DNA from: Bacillota bacterium
GTDB lineage: Bacteria > Bacillota > Clostridia > Lachnospirales > Lachnospiraceae
DNA length: 64,000 bases
NCBI GenBank assembly: GCA_023434365.1
Contig: JAEYSV010000023.1
Coordinates: 1 to 64,000, forward strand
Direction of reading: 5' to 3'
Shown: one piece after another, positions 36,492-45,228 of the stretch
How the letters are laid out: every line of letters begins with the position of its first letter
How positions within the stretch are numbered: the stretch's first letter is position 1
Made by a program: the position numbers and the translations under genes
The notes under the pieces: generated by a model
The model's database searches: none
The model's input: only the letters and a program-made list of their open reading frames with translations
What the model was told of the DNA's origin: nothing

Positions 36492-38948
36492 ATGCAAAAT
36501 AGATTTACAGAAGGGGCAAAAGAAGCGTTAAGTATAGCAACAGAAGTGGCGTTTCAATTATCCCATAATTATATAGGCACCGAGCATTTATTGATTGGAT
36601 TAATAAGTGCAAATGGGGTTGCGGGCAAAGTACTCGCAAACCATAAAGTAGAACGGGAGAAAATCATTGATCTTGTAAATCAGCTGATTGCTCCATCCCA
36701 AGCCGTTCGTTTGGTAGAAGCCGAGGACTTTACACCTCGTGCAAAACGAATTATTTCACAAAGCCAACGAGAATCGGTGAGGTTAAATAGTAGTACTGTT
36801 GGGACAGAACATCTTCTGATTGCCTTGCTAAAAGAAAGCGATTGCATCGCGGTGCGTCTTCTAAACACATTAGGGATCAATGTACAAAAGCTTTACATGG
36901 ATTTACTTACTGCAGTAGGGCAGGATACAACAATGGCAAAAAATGATTTGTCAAAAAACAAGCAAAAAGAAAAAGGGCAGACAACGACGCTAGACCAATA
37001 TAGCAGAGATTTGACTGCGTTTGCCAGAGACGGGAAACTGGATCCAGTAATAGGCCGAGAGAGTGAGATTGCTCGTGTGATTCAGATTCTGTCTAGACGT
37101 ACCAAAAACAATCCATGTCTGGTGGGAGAGCCAGGGGTTGGAAAAACAGCAGTTGTAGAAGGTCTTGCCAGAAAGATTGTGGATGGGAATGTACCAGATA
37201 CGATTAAAGATAAAAGACTAGTTACACTGGATTTGTCAGGTATTATTGCAGGAAGCAAATATCGTGGTGAATTTGAAGAACGTATTAAAAAAGTAATTCA
37301 TGAGGTAACCAGCGATGGCAATATCCTACTATTTATCGATGAGATTCATACGATTATTGGTGCTGGTGGAGCTGAGGGTGCAATTGATGCATCGAATATT
37401 CTTAAGCCTTCGTTAGCGCGTGGTGAGATACAGTTGATTGGTGCCACAACAAGAGAAGAGTATCGCAAGCATATTGAGAAAGATGCTGCACTTGAACGTC
37501 GTTTCCAGCCAGTTGTAGTAGATGAACCTTCAGAAGAAGAGGCGATTGAGATACTAAAGGGATTACGTGATAGTTATGAAGAGCATCATAAAGTGAAAAT
37601 TACGGATGATGCGATTGTCGCAGCTGTAAAATTATCGATTCGTTATATCAATGATCGTTTTTTACCAGATAAGGCTATTGATATTATTGATGAAGCATCC
37701 TCAAGAGTCCGTTTAAGTACTTATATGGAATCTCCAAAAATAAAAGAATTAGAGCAGTTAAATCAGATGTTGGAAGTAGAGAAAGAAACTGCAATTAAAG
37801 AAGAAGCATTTGAAAAAGCGGGCGAAATCAAAGAAAAACAACGTAAGAATGAAGAACACCTCAATAAATTACGTGTACAACATGAATTAGAAAAGCAATC
37901 CAGACAATTAATTGTAGGTGAGAGTCAGGTGGCAGAAATTATTAGCACCTGGACAAAAATACCGGTGAGCAGAATCGAAGAGGAAGAGTCGAAACGTCTA
38001 ATTGAGCTTGAAAAAACACTTCATGAACGTGTTGTTGGGCAGGATGAAGCTGCAACCGCAGTAGCAAAGGCAATTCGACGTGGTCGAGTAGGATTAAAAG
38101 ATCCAAAAAGACCGATTGGTTCCTTCCTTTTCCTTGGACCAACTGGTGTTGGAAAAACGGAATTAAGTAAAGCACTCTCCGAAGCATTATTTGGTACCGA
38201 AAATGCGATGATTCGTGTTGATATGTCTGAATATATGGAAAAGCATAGTGTCAGCAAAATGATAGGTTCTCCTCCAGGATACGTTGGTTATGACGAAGGT
38301 GGACAGCTAAGTGAAAAAGTACGTCAAAATCCGTATTCAGTCATTTTATTTGATGAGATAGAAAAAGCGCATCCAGATGTGTTTAACATTCTATTGCAAG
38401 TACTTGACGATGGGCATATTACCGATGCACAAGGACGGAAGGTAAGCTTTAAAAATACGGTAATTATCATGACTTCCAATGCGGGAGCATCACGTATCAT
38501 TGCTCCTAAGCTCTTAGGTTTTACATCAAAAACAGATGAGAAGGCCTCTTATGATCATATGAAAGAAGGGGTCATGGAGGAAGTAAAACGTATCTTCAAA
38601 CCAGAGTTTTTAAATCGTATTGATGAAACAATTGTATTCCATGCACTTACAAAGGATAACTTAAACCAGATTGTCACTATTATGATGAAAGAAATCAATA
38701 AACGAATCTTTGCACAAATGGGGATTAAATTGGTGACAAATGAAAAAGTGACTGAGTTTATTGTGGAAAAGAGTTATGACAGCACATATGGTGCACGACC
38801 ACTTCGAAGGGCGTTACAATCTTATATTGAAGATCCACTTGCCGAACAAGTGTTAGAAGGAAAAATACAGGCAAATGATACCGTACGTGTTACTCTTAAA
38901 GATGAAAAAATTAATTTTACGGCCAAAAAACCGAAAGTGAGAAAATAA
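36492..38948 (+). CDS. clpC: AAA+ unfoldase ClpC
   Basis: An 818-residue ClpC: two ClpN repeats (about 1-145, with GTEHLLIGLI and GTEHLLIALLKE), AAA1 with Walker A GEPGVGKTAV near 215 and Walker B LFIDEIHTIIG, a middle domain with a UVR motif (about 415-450), AAA2 with Walker A GPTGVGKTEL near 552, and FDEIEKAHP. It unfolds arginine-phosphorylated and other substrates for ClpP. Last gene of the operon; AGGAGG precedes its ATG. Confidence 0.95.
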   Translation: MQNRFTEGAKEALSIATEVAFQLSHNYIGTEHLLIGLISANGVAGKVLANHKVEREKIIDLVNQLIAPSQAVRLVEAEDFTPRAKRIISQSQRESVRLNSSTVGTEHLLIALLKESDCIAVRLLNTLGINVQKLYMDLLTAVGQDTTMAKNDLSKNKQKEKGQTTTLDQYSRDLTAFARDGKLDPVIGRESEIARVIQILSRRTKNNPCLVGEPGVGKTAVVEGLARKIVDGNVPDTIKDKRLVTLDLSGIIAGSKYRGEFEERIKKVIHEVTSDGNILLFIDEIHTIIGAGGAEGAIDASNILKPSLARGEIQLIGATTREEYRKHIEKDAALERRFQPVVVDEPSEEEAIEILKGLRDSYEEHHKVKITDDAIVAAVKLSIRYINDRFLPDKAIDIIDEASSRVRLSTYMESPKIKELEQLNQMLEVEKETAIKEEAFEKAGEIKEKQRKNEEHLNKLRVQHELEKQSRQLIVGESQVAEIISTWTKIPVSRIEEEESKRLIELEKTLHERVVGQDEAATAVAKAIRRGRVGLKDPKRPIGSFLFLGPTGVGKTELSKALSEALFGTENAMIRVDMSEYMEKHSVSKMIGSPPGYVGYDEGGQLSEKVRQNPYSVILFDEIEKAHPDVFNILLQVLDDGHITDAQGRKVSFKNTVIIMTSNAGASRIIAPKLLGFTSKTDEKASYDHMKEGVMEEVKRIFKPEFLNRIDETIVFHALTKDNLNQIVTIMMKEINKRIFAQMGIKLVTNEKVTEFIVEKSYDSTYGARPLRRALQSYIEDPLAEQVLEGKIQANDTVRVTLKDEKINFTAKKPKVRK

Positions 38949-39125
38949 TATAAATAAGGTAATTATTTTTGTAGAATCCAATAATATTTACTAGAAAATA
39001 CCCGACATATATTATATAATATCCTCAATACGAAAGATAGTTGCAGCAATAGTAATTGATTATCGACGAAGGATATCATAGGGAGATAAGCCAATAGGGC
39101 AGGATAAATTAGGAGGATTAATAAA

Positions 39126-39539
39126 ATGGCTGTTGTAGAAGAGTTAATACGCAAAGAAAACAATGGTACAATTAGCTTTGGAAATTATCAGTTGGCTACT
39201 AAGTCAAAGTTAAGTGATTTTCAACATGATGGAGACTTATACAAAGTAAAGACATATCAGAAAATTACAAAGCTGGAACGCAATGGTTTATTTGTGTATG
39301 AGTCTGTTCCAGGGACTTCCGTATTCGATTTTAAACTTGATGAAAACGAATTAAAATTCAAAGTGGAAGGGACTACCTCCTCGCAAATCACGTTAGAACT
39401 TGAACCGGAACAAGAGTATACGGTTGCGGTTGATCAAACAGAACTTGGAAATATGAGAACGAATCTTGGTGGTAAGCTTGTAATCAGCTTAGAACTAAGT
39501 GAGGGACAAATGAGTGAAGTTCTTATTGCCCGTCGTTAG
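39126..39539 (+). CDS. Small beta-rich protein of a conserved clostridial family (often labelled endosialidase)
   Basis: A 137-residue protein starting MAVVEELIRKENNGTISFGN and rich in predicted strands. I recall close relatives in Lachnospiraceae carrying the label endosialidase, but nothing here resembles a sialidase catalytic site, and the label is probably wrong. GDLYKVKTYQKITKLERNG and FVYESVPGTSVFDF are its most striking parts. No signal peptide. It is flanked by clpC and radA, has AGGAGG before the ATG and its own terminator. Function unknown. Confidence 0.75.
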   Translation: MAVVEELIRKENNGTISFGNYQLATKSKLSDFQHDGDLYKVKTYQKITKLERNGLFVYESVPGTSVFDFKLDENELKFKVEGTTSSQITLELEPEQEYTVAVDQTELGNMRTNLGGKLVISLELSEGQMSEVLIARR

Positions 39540-39559
39540 GGAATAGTATTATAAGGATG

Positions 39560-39590
39560 TAGGGGAGCGTTATAGCTCCCCTATTTTTTA
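39560..39590 (+). terminator. Intrinsic terminator
   Basis: TAGGGGAGC (39560-39568) pairs with GCTCCCCTA (39575-39583), followed by T6. Confidence 0.88.
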
Positions 39591-39635
39591 CCTAAATTGT
39601 GGTTAGTTTTTGATTTGAGAAGGGGAGTTATTCAT

Positions 39636-40994
39636 ATGGCAAAAAGTAAAATGGTGTTCTTTTGTAAAGAATGTGGATTTGAGTCATCCAAATGGCTAGG
39701 GCAGTGTCCAGGATGCAAGTGCTGGGATACCTTTGTGGAGGAACCGGTAGTGAAAAAAACGAGTTCAGCAACAAAGGCTTCAATACGAGTAAATAGCGAG
39801 CCAGCCAAACTAGAAACCATCAGTACAGATGAAAACGAACGGATTAGCACTTCAGTGCATGAGTTTGACCGCGTGCTAGGCGGAGGAATTGTTGCGGGAT
39901 CACTTGTTTTGGTTGGTGGTGACCCGGGAATAGGCAAATCAACTTTATTACTTCAGGTGTGTCAGCATCTTGTTGGGATGGGGAAAAAGGTGCTATATAT
40001 TTCAGGTGAGGAATCCCTTAAACAGATCAAAATGAGAGCCAAACGGCTTAGTAATTATCAAGGTGAAATGTTACTACTAAGTGAAACCAATCTGGATCTT
40101 ATTGAGGAGACGATTCGAAGTATTAAGCCGGATATCGCTGTCATTGACTCAATCCAGACGATGTTTCGTGAGGATATTAGTTCTTCTCCTGGAAGCGTTA
40201 GTCAGGTTAGAGAGACCACGGGAGCCCTAATGCATCTGGCAAAACGGGAAGGCGTCAGTATTTTTATCGTTGGACATGTTACCAAAGAAGGAGTAGTAGC
40301 TGGACCAAGAGTATTAGAACATATGGTAGATACTGTTTTGTATTTTGAGGGAGATAATCAGGCAAGTTATCGTTTGCTTCGTGCAGTTAAAAATCGTTTT
40401 GGATCCACCAATGAAGTTGGAGTTTTTGAGATGAGGGGTGATGGGCTAAGAGAGGTGTCTAATCCATCTGAATATATGTTAAATGGTAAACCTGAAGGAG
40501 CAAGCGGTTCTGTCGTTGCCTGCTCGGTGGAAGGAACCAGATCTATCTTAGTAGAAGTACAAGCGTTAGTCAGCCAGACCTATTATAATATGCCAAGGCG
40601 TACTGCAGCAGGAACCGATTATAATCGAATGAACCTATTATTAGCAGTTATCGAAAAACGACTTAGTATTCAATTATCCGGATGTGATGCTTATGTAAAT
40701 GTTGCAGGCGGGATGAAGATCAATGAGCCAGCAATGGATCTTGCTATTGTTGCAGCTATTCTTTCAAGCTATAAAAACCGTATTATTGATCCAAATACGA
40801 TTGTATTTGGTGAGGTTGGTTTGACTGGAGAAGTCAGAGGAGTCAATCAGGCAGAGCAAAGAGTTATCGAAGCGGTTAAAATGGGATTTACCACCTGTGT
40901 TATGCCGATGGTTAATACAAAATTATTTGAAAAACATCCTATTAAATTAATTGGAATATCAAACATTAAAGAAATAATGAGTATACTTCAGTAG
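39636..40994 (+). CDS. radA: DNA repair protein RadA
   Basis: A 452-residue RadA (Sms). Domains in order: N-terminal zinc finger (CKECGFESSKWLGQCPGC, about 9-26), RecA-like ATPase with Walker A GGDPGIGKSTLL near 93, the RadA-specific KNRFG motif near 250, and a Lon-like C-terminal domain (NLLLAVIEKRLS, then GGMKINEPAMDLAI). It is a branch-migration helicase in recombination. GGGGAG is well spaced for ATG 39636; the longer frame from 39597 is not supported. radA next to clpC is common in Firmicutes. Confidence 0.94.
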   Translation: MAKSKMVFFCKECGFESSKWLGQCPGCKCWDTFVEEPVVKKTSSATKASIRVNSEPAKLETISTDENERISTSVHEFDRVLGGGIVAGSLVLVGGDPGIGKSTLLLQVCQHLVGMGKKVLYISGEESLKQIKMRAKRLSNYQGEMLLLSETNLDLIEETIRSIKPDIAVIDSIQTMFREDISSSPGSVSQVRETTGALMHLAKREGVSIFIVGHVTKEGVVAGPRVLEHMVDTVLYFEGDNQASYRLLRAVKNRFGSTNEVGVFEMRGDGLREVSNPSEYMLNGKPEGASGSVVACSVEGTRSILVEVQALVSQTYYNMPRRTAAGTDYNRMNLLLAVIEKRLSIQLSGCDAYVNVAGGMKINEPAMDLAIVAAILSSYKNRIIDPNTIVFGEVGLTGEVRGVNQAEQRVIEAVKMGFTTCVMPMVNTKLFEKHPIKLIGISNIKEIMSILQ

Positions 40995-41036
40995 CTGAGA
41001 GCACAACAAAATGTGCCAAAAATATTTAAAATAGTG

Positions 41037-41065
41037 TTGACAATTCGCACAATTCGTAGTATGAT
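41037..41065 (+). promoter_or_regulatory. Promoter of tRNA-Trp
   Basis: TTGACA (41037-41042), 17-nt spacer, TATGAT (41060-41065). Expected start about 50 bases before the mature tRNA. Confidence 0.8.
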
Positions 41066-41119
41066 ATTCCTTGTCAGCGACTACTGCATGTACAAGCAGA
41101 AATCGCAACATACCTATAT

Positions 41120-41190
41120 AGGGGAATCATACAGCGGCAGTATGACGGTCTCCAAAACCGTTCACGGGGGTTCGAATCCCTCTTCCCCTG
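41120..41190 (+). tRNA. trnW: tRNA-Trp (anticodon CCA)
   Basis: The acceptor stem AGGGGAA (41120-41126) pairs with TTCCCCT (41183-41189), discriminator G. The anticodon stem ACGGT/ACCGT encloses loop CTCCAAA with anticodon CCA. The T arm has TTCGAAT with a GGGGG/CCCTC stem including one G-U pair. CCA is not encoded. A reading frame across this region (41013-41249) is not coding. Confidence 0.95.
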
Positions 41191-41199
41191 CTATCTTAG

Positions 41200-41229
41200 A
41201 CCTTGGTGTAATCAACACCAAGGTTTTTT
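41200..41229 (+). terminator. Terminator after tRNA-Trp
   Basis: ACCTTGGTG (41200-41208) pairs with CACCAAGGT (41216-41224), followed by T6. Confidence 0.88.
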
Positions 41230-41360
41230 ATGATATAGGAAATTGCTAATTTCCTATATCATAAAAAACGCTCCGCGAGGATGCACATGACGCGCATATG
41301 AAAGTTTGTCACTATCGTGACAGCGCGTCAGCGCTAGAGTCTGGCAATCCAGACTCTAGC
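41229..41360. repeat. Structured repeat element, copy 2 (hairpin, 71-bp core, hairpin)
   Basis: A perfect 16-bp stem-loop (41229-41244 with 41248-41263, loop GCT) is followed by the 71-bp core (41264-41334), identical to 3236-3306 except one base. A 12-bp perfect stem-loop (41333-41344 with 41349-41360) closes it. Both flanking hairpins differ in sequence from those of copy 1 but keep position and perfection. As in copy 1, the element directly follows an intrinsic terminator. Confidence 0.82.
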
Positions 41361-41392
41361 TTGTGTTATAGAAGTTGCTATTCATCCAGTGC

Positions 41393-41421
41393 TTGACATT
41401 CTAAGTGCGTATCGGTATACT
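41393..41421 (+). promoter_or_regulatory. Consensus promoter of a candidate small RNA
   Basis: TTGACA (41393-41398), a 17-nt spacer, TATACT (41416-41421). It is one of the best promoters in the window and reads into a gene-free, highly structured stretch. Confidence 0.82.
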
Positions 41422-41427
41422 AAGCCT

Positions 41428-41602
41428 AAATAAGAAAATGGGGTATTATTTCATGTATAATTTATGTATCCATCATCATCAAAGTAAGTAAACGCAGTCT
41501 TAGTTCGTATCGTACGAGTAAGATTGCTTGTTGTCGTGCTCGTGAGGATGGATAACTAATCTTAAGATTATCTGCCATACGGGTATGCCGTATGGCTTTT
41601 AT
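41428..41602 (+). ncRNA. Candidate structured small RNA, possibly 6S RNA
   Basis: A strong promoter and a strong terminator delimit about 175 nt with no reading frame. Inside, TATCCATC (41467-41474) pairs with GATGGATA (41547-41554). An inner hairpin pairs GCAGTCTTA (41494-41502) with TAAGATTGC (41519-41527), extended by TCGTA/TACGA. Between them are two unpaired 19-nt strands, one on each side, forming a large central bubble. Size, bubble and neighbourhood (one 6S gene of Bacillus is near aspS-hisS, from memory) suggest 6S RNA, which mimics an open promoter to hold sigma-A polymerase. It could instead be a hisS leader, but no T-box core is seen. Confidence 0.55.
41574..41602 (+). terminator. 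Terminator of the candidate small RNA
   Basis: GCCATACGG (41574-41582) pairs with CCGTATGGC (41588-41596), followed by TTTTATTTTCTTT. Confidence 0.88.
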
Positions 41603-41614
41603 TTTCTTTATGAG

Positions 41615-41689
41615 GCAAATTGCCGAAGCCACATTTTAATTAGGCTTTTGACTTGCCAAGTTTTCATGGATTAAATGTGTCAAAAGCCT
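41615..41689 (+). promoter_or_regulatory. hisS leader with module A and an 11-bp hairpin
   Basis: Module A (41615-41652) resembles 76-114. Its 3' part AGGCTTTTGAC (41642-41652) pairs perfectly with GTCAAAAGCCT (41679-41689) about 50 nt before the hisS start. The bases after it are TTGTAAGG, so it is not a clear terminator. It might regulate hisS. No specifier loop or T-box sequence is visible. Confidence 0.4.
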
Positions 41690-41739
41690 TTGTAAGGTTA
41701 TGATTCGTCAATAATAACAAGTGGAAAGGGTGTTAATAT

Positions 41740-42981
41740 ATGAAAAAAGCGACTGTGAAAGGAACTAATGATTATTTACCTAAGGAAGTGAGAATTAGGG
41801 ATTATCTTCAGAATAAGATACTTGAGGTATATCAAGAAAATGGGTTTTCCAGAATTACAACTCCTGTAATTGAAGATGCAGAAAACCTAGATAAGAGCGA
41901 AGGTGGAGAGAACCTTAATCTTATTTTTAAGATTTTAAAACGTGGTGAGAAATTAGAGAAAGCGTTGGAAGCGAAGAAGTATGACGAATTATCGGATATG
42001 GGGCTTCGTTATGATCTGACACTTCCCCTAAGCCGTTATTTTGCCAATAATAGAGCGAAATTAATGTATCCAATCAAATGTATTCAAATAGACCGTGTAT
42101 ATCGTGCTGAGCGTCCTCAGAAAGGCAGACTTCGTGAGTTTGTACAGTGTGATATTGATATCCTGGGATCCGATAGTTATACTTGCGAAATTGAGTTAAT
42201 TACTGTGACAGCGCAGGCATTATTAGCAATTGGAATGAAGGAATTCAAGGTAAAGGTAAATAACCGTAAAATTCTCAAATCTGTTCTTATGAAGGCCGGA
42301 TTTACAGAGGACCAATTAGATAGCGTTTGTATCACCTTTGATAAATTAGATAAAGTTTCCAGGGAGGGTGTTATTGCAGAACTTCGTGAAAAGGGTATGA
42401 GTGAAGAAAGCATTACGAATTTTGCTGACGTGTTAAGCAGAGGTCCCCTTGAATTAAGTCAGTTAAAAGAAATGTCAGATGATCTAGAGACAATTGAGAC
42501 AATGGAGAAGATTATTGCTAGTGCTAAGGAGCTTTCTGGCGGTGCATATGATATTGTATTTGATTTATCTTTGGTTCGTGGACAAGGATATTATACGGGC
42601 AGTGTTTTTGAGATTGAGAGTACCAAGTTTAGAGGAGCAATTGGTGGCGGTGGCAGATATGATAATCTAATTGGCAAGTTCACCGGAGAAGCGGTACCTG
42701 CAGTTGGATTTAGTATCGGATTTGAACGTATCTTTTCTATTCTTTCTGAATCTCAGTTCGAGATTCCGGATAGTAAAAAGAAGGTGGCACTACTTTATCA
42801 AGCTGAGGATTTTGTTCAGGCAATGCAGAAGGCGAACGTACTTCGTGGCGAGTATGACGTGGTGATGTATGAAAAACCAAAGAAGGTCGGTAAATTCTTA
42901 AATCGTTTAACAGAGTATGATTTTTATGGTTATTTGATCTATGGGGAAGCAGAGGAAGTTTCTGCGTTATCAAAAGAATAA
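41740..42981 (+). CDS. hisS: Histidine-tRNA ligase
   Basis: A 413-residue class II synthetase that charges tRNA-His. It starts MKKATVKGTNDYLPKE and shows RYDLTLPLSRYFANN (motif around 90). QIDRVYRAERPQKGRLREFVQCDIDILG is motif 2 near 115-140, the His-specific LVRGQGYYTGSVFE is near 280, and GGGGRYDNLIGKF with AVGFSIGFERI is motif 3. The C-terminal anticodon-binding domain is short. The absence of any his biosynthesis genes nearby and presence of all motifs favour a true synthetase over the HisZ paralogue. GGAAAGGG precedes the ATG; a very strong terminator follows. Confidence 0.88.
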   Translation: MKKATVKGTNDYLPKEVRIRDYLQNKILEVYQENGFSRITTPVIEDAENLDKSEGGENLNLIFKILKRGEKLEKALEAKKYDELSDMGLRYDLTLPLSRYFANNRAKLMYPIKCIQIDRVYRAERPQKGRLREFVQCDIDILGSDSYTCEIELITVTAQALLAIGMKEFKVKVNNRKILKSVLMKAGFTEDQLDSVCITFDKLDKVSREGVIAELREKGMSEESITNFADVLSRGPLELSQLKEMSDDLETIETMEKIIASAKELSGGAYDIVFDLSLVRGQGYYTGSVFEIESTKFRGAIGGGGRYDNLIGKFTGEAVPAVGFSIGFERIFSILSESQFEIPDSKKKVALLYQAEDFVQAMQKANVLRGEYDVVMYEKPKKVGKFLNRLTEYDFYGYLIYGEAEEVSALSKE

Positions 42982-43012
42982 CTTTATATATGATATTTGC
43001 AGAATCATCATA

Positions 43013-43065
43013 AAAGGAGCAATACATGGTACGGTTAACGTCTCATGTATTGCTCCTTTTTTTCT
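43013..43065 (+). terminator. Strong terminator after hisS
   Basis: A 16-bp perfect stem (43013-43028 with 43044-43059) followed by a T-run to 43063 broken by one C. Confidence 0.9.
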
Positions 43066-43070
43066 TTCAA

Positions 43071-43109
43071 AGGAAATTGCAAACTAAGAAAGAAGACCCT
43101 CCAGGGGAT
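43071..43109. repeat. Module B of a short dispersed repeat, second copy
   Basis: Begins AGGAAATTGC and contains ACCCTCC and GGGGAT at the same spacing as 129-166. Lies right after the hisS terminator, in a 200-bp gap with no gene before the HAD gene. Confidence 0.4.
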
Positions 43110-43188
43110 GATCGCTTTCCGCTTCGTTATATGCGCTTAACCAATTAGGAGCAATGCTTTAATATCAGTGAGGGATTGATTGGGTAGA

Positions 43189-43980
43189 TTATAAGACTAA
43201 TGTGTGATTGAGAAGTTTCTCAATAATCACTTCTGGTCTTGTAGTAATATACTTACTGACTTCCTTTGCGGCATCGGTACCATTTTCCATAGCATAACTG
43301 TGGTGAACGAGGGTAAGCATACTGAGGTCATTATGATGATCTCCAAAAGCCATCGCTTCGGAGGGGTTGATGCTTAACTTATCTAGTAAGGCAGCGACTC
43401 CGTTGCCTTTCGTGCTTTCTTTTGAGGTGAGATCAATCCATTCGAAACCAGACAAAGCACATGAGACGATGTCTTGATATTGTGAAAGGAGATTTTCGCC
43501 ATGCTGATAGGTGATACCTCTTGTGTCACGACCGGATACTTTGACGATATCTTCGTCAATATCTTCAAAACGATCCACTTCTATCATTACATTCTTAACA
43601 TTATCACGTAAATGATATAAAAAGGATGGATTACCTTTTAGTATATAAGAGGCATGCTGGCCGTCTAGTAAAGCGTCGATTCCTTCAAGGGAAGAAATAT
43701 GATTGGCAATATTAAGTGCTGTGCTACGCTCAAGTTCATGTTTTGCGATTAGTTCATTTTGATATACCACTATGCCACCGTTAGAAGCAATAAATGCAAG
43801 GTCATCTTTTACTTCATGAAAAAGTTTGGTTAGATTGGGGTACTGCCTGCCACTTGCAGCAGCAAAGATTATGCCTTGTTTTTTTAGTTCTTTTATCTGA
43901 CGGATGATATCTGGAGTTAGCTTGTGCTTTGTATTTTGTAATAAGGTGCCGTCTAGGTCGCTGGCAATAAATCGAATCAT
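43189..43980 (-). CDS. Cof-type HAD phosphatase
   Basis: A 263-residue haloacid dehalogenase of the Cof (IIB) class. Motif I DLDGTLL starts at about residue 8, motif II is in FAAASGRQYPNL near 36-46, the C2 cap lies between about 85 and 180, and motif III/IV is in GVAALLDKL and MAFGDHHNDLSML near 205-225. It probably dephosphorylates a sugar phosphate or flavin-type substrate; these enzymes are promiscuous. Single gene, convergent with hisS. Confidence 0.88.
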   Translation of the reverse strand: MIRFIASDLDGTLLQNTKHKLTPDIIRQIKELKKQGIIFAAASGRQYPNLTKLFHEVKDDLAFIASNGGIVVYQNELIAKHELERSTALNIANHISSLEGIDALLDGQHASYILKGNPSFLYHLRDNVKNVMIEVDRFEDIDEDIVKVSGRDTRGITYQHGENLLSQYQDIVSCALSGFEWIDLTSKESTKGNGVAALLDKLSINPSEAMAFGDHHNDLSMLTLVHHSYAMENGTDAAKEVSKYITTRPEVIIEKLLNHTLVL

Positions 43981-44190
43981 CTTATGTCCTTTCTATTCTA
44001 AGTTTGGATTACTTTCGAGTTACTATATAATATAAAGTATGTTGAAGCTAATATTCGGATTTGTTTCGCCTCTTGATAGGCTAAACTCCTTCGATTGTAG
44101 CAGATAGTGATAAAGTTCGCAATAAGTGAAGCTTTTTATTTATAACAAAGAGGGATATAATGGTACTATATGAAGGAAAGGGGCAGTACA

Positions 44191-45228
44191 ATGAAAGTAT
44201 TATTTATTGGTGGTACAGGAACTATTAGTATGGCAATTAGTAAGCAGCTTCTGAACCTTGGTCACGAACTCTATTTGATTAATCGTGGCAATCGAAATGA
44301 TGATTTAATAGGAAATGTTCATTATCTTACAGTGGATATTAATGAGGAGGCTCAGGTTAGGGAGTTGCTCACAGACTTATCTTTTGATGTGGTAGCGGAC
44401 TTTATTGCATTTGTCCCTAGTCAATTGGAAAGGGATTATCGATTGTTTGCTGGAAGAACGAAGCAATTTATCTTTATTAGCTCTGCTAGTGCATATCAGA
44501 AGCCATTATCCGATTATCGTATCAATGAAGGGACACCAGTAGCCAATCCATACTGGGAGTATTCCCGGAATAAGATTGCCTGTGAAGAATATTTGCTAAA
44601 ACAATATCGGGAGAAACAGTTTCCAATTACCATAGTTAGACCTAGCCACACTTATGATGAACGTTCCATTCCACTTGGTGTGCATGGTAAGCAGGGTAGT
44701 TTCAGTGTTGTAAAGCGAATGCTAAAAGGGAAACCGGTTATTATTCATGGAGATGGGACTAGTCTATGGACGATGACGCATAACAGTGATTTTGCCAAAG
44801 GATTTATTGGATTGATGGCCAATATACATGCAATCGGACAAACAGTTCAGATTACTTCCGATGAAACGCTTACCTGGAATCAGGTTTATCAGGCAATTGC
44901 AAGGCATCTTAATGTTGAGTTCAAACCATATTATGTAAGCTCCCAGTTTTTAGAGGACTGTAGTGACTACGATTTCTTAGGTAGCCTGATTGGCGATAAA
45001 GCAAATAGTGTAGTATTTGATAATACGAGATTAAAACAGCTAATTCCTGGATTAGTAATGGAGAAACGGTTTGATACCGGAGTTGCAGAAACGATTGATT
45101 ATATCATGTCACATAAGGAGTATCAGATTGAAGATGAAGAATTTGATTGTTTTTGTGACCGTTTAATTGAAGCCTTAGAAGATGCTAAGGTAAAGATTAT
45201 GACGAAAGAAAAGGTTATTAAGGAATGA
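44191..45228 (+). CDS. NAD-dependent epimerase/dehydratase family protein
   Basis: A 345-residue extended SDR protein. The N-terminal Rossmann motif is MKVLFIGGTGTISMAISKQ, giving GGTGTIS for dinucleotide binding. ADFIAFVPSQ follows near 75, FIFISSASAYQKP near 95 and a YSRNKIACEEYL catalytic Tyr-Lys pair near 125. It probably acts on a nucleotide sugar, though substrate is unclear. AAAGGGG supports ATG 44191 over 44170. It overlaps the PHP gene by 4 bp (ATGA). Confidence 0.85.
   Translation: MKVLFIGGTGTISMAISKQLLNLGHELYLINRGNRNDDLIGNVHYLTVDINEEAQVRELLTDLSFDVVADFIAFVPSQLERDYRLFAGRTKQFIFISSASAYQKPLSDYRINEGTPVANPYWEYSRNKIACEEYLLKQYREKQFPITIVRPSHTYDERSIPLGVHGKQGSFSVVKRMLKGKPVIIHGDGTSLWTMTHNSDFAKGFIGLMANIHAIGQTVQITSDETLTWNQVYQAIARHLNVEFKPYYVSSQFLEDCSDYDFLGSLIGDKANSVVFDNTRLKQLIPGLVMEKRFDTGVAETIDYIMSHKEYQIEDEEFDCFCDRLIEALEDAKVKIMTKEKVIKE

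Noticed and set aside
41013..41249. Protein-coding frame across the tRNA-Trp region
   Set aside because: It is read through a tRNA gene, its promoter and its terminator, and has no ribosome site or plausible protein.
41428..41739. T-box leader controlling hisS
   Set aside because: No T-box sequence (GGTGG-type) or specifier loop is visible, and a strong terminator already ends the first transcript more than 130 nt before hisS.
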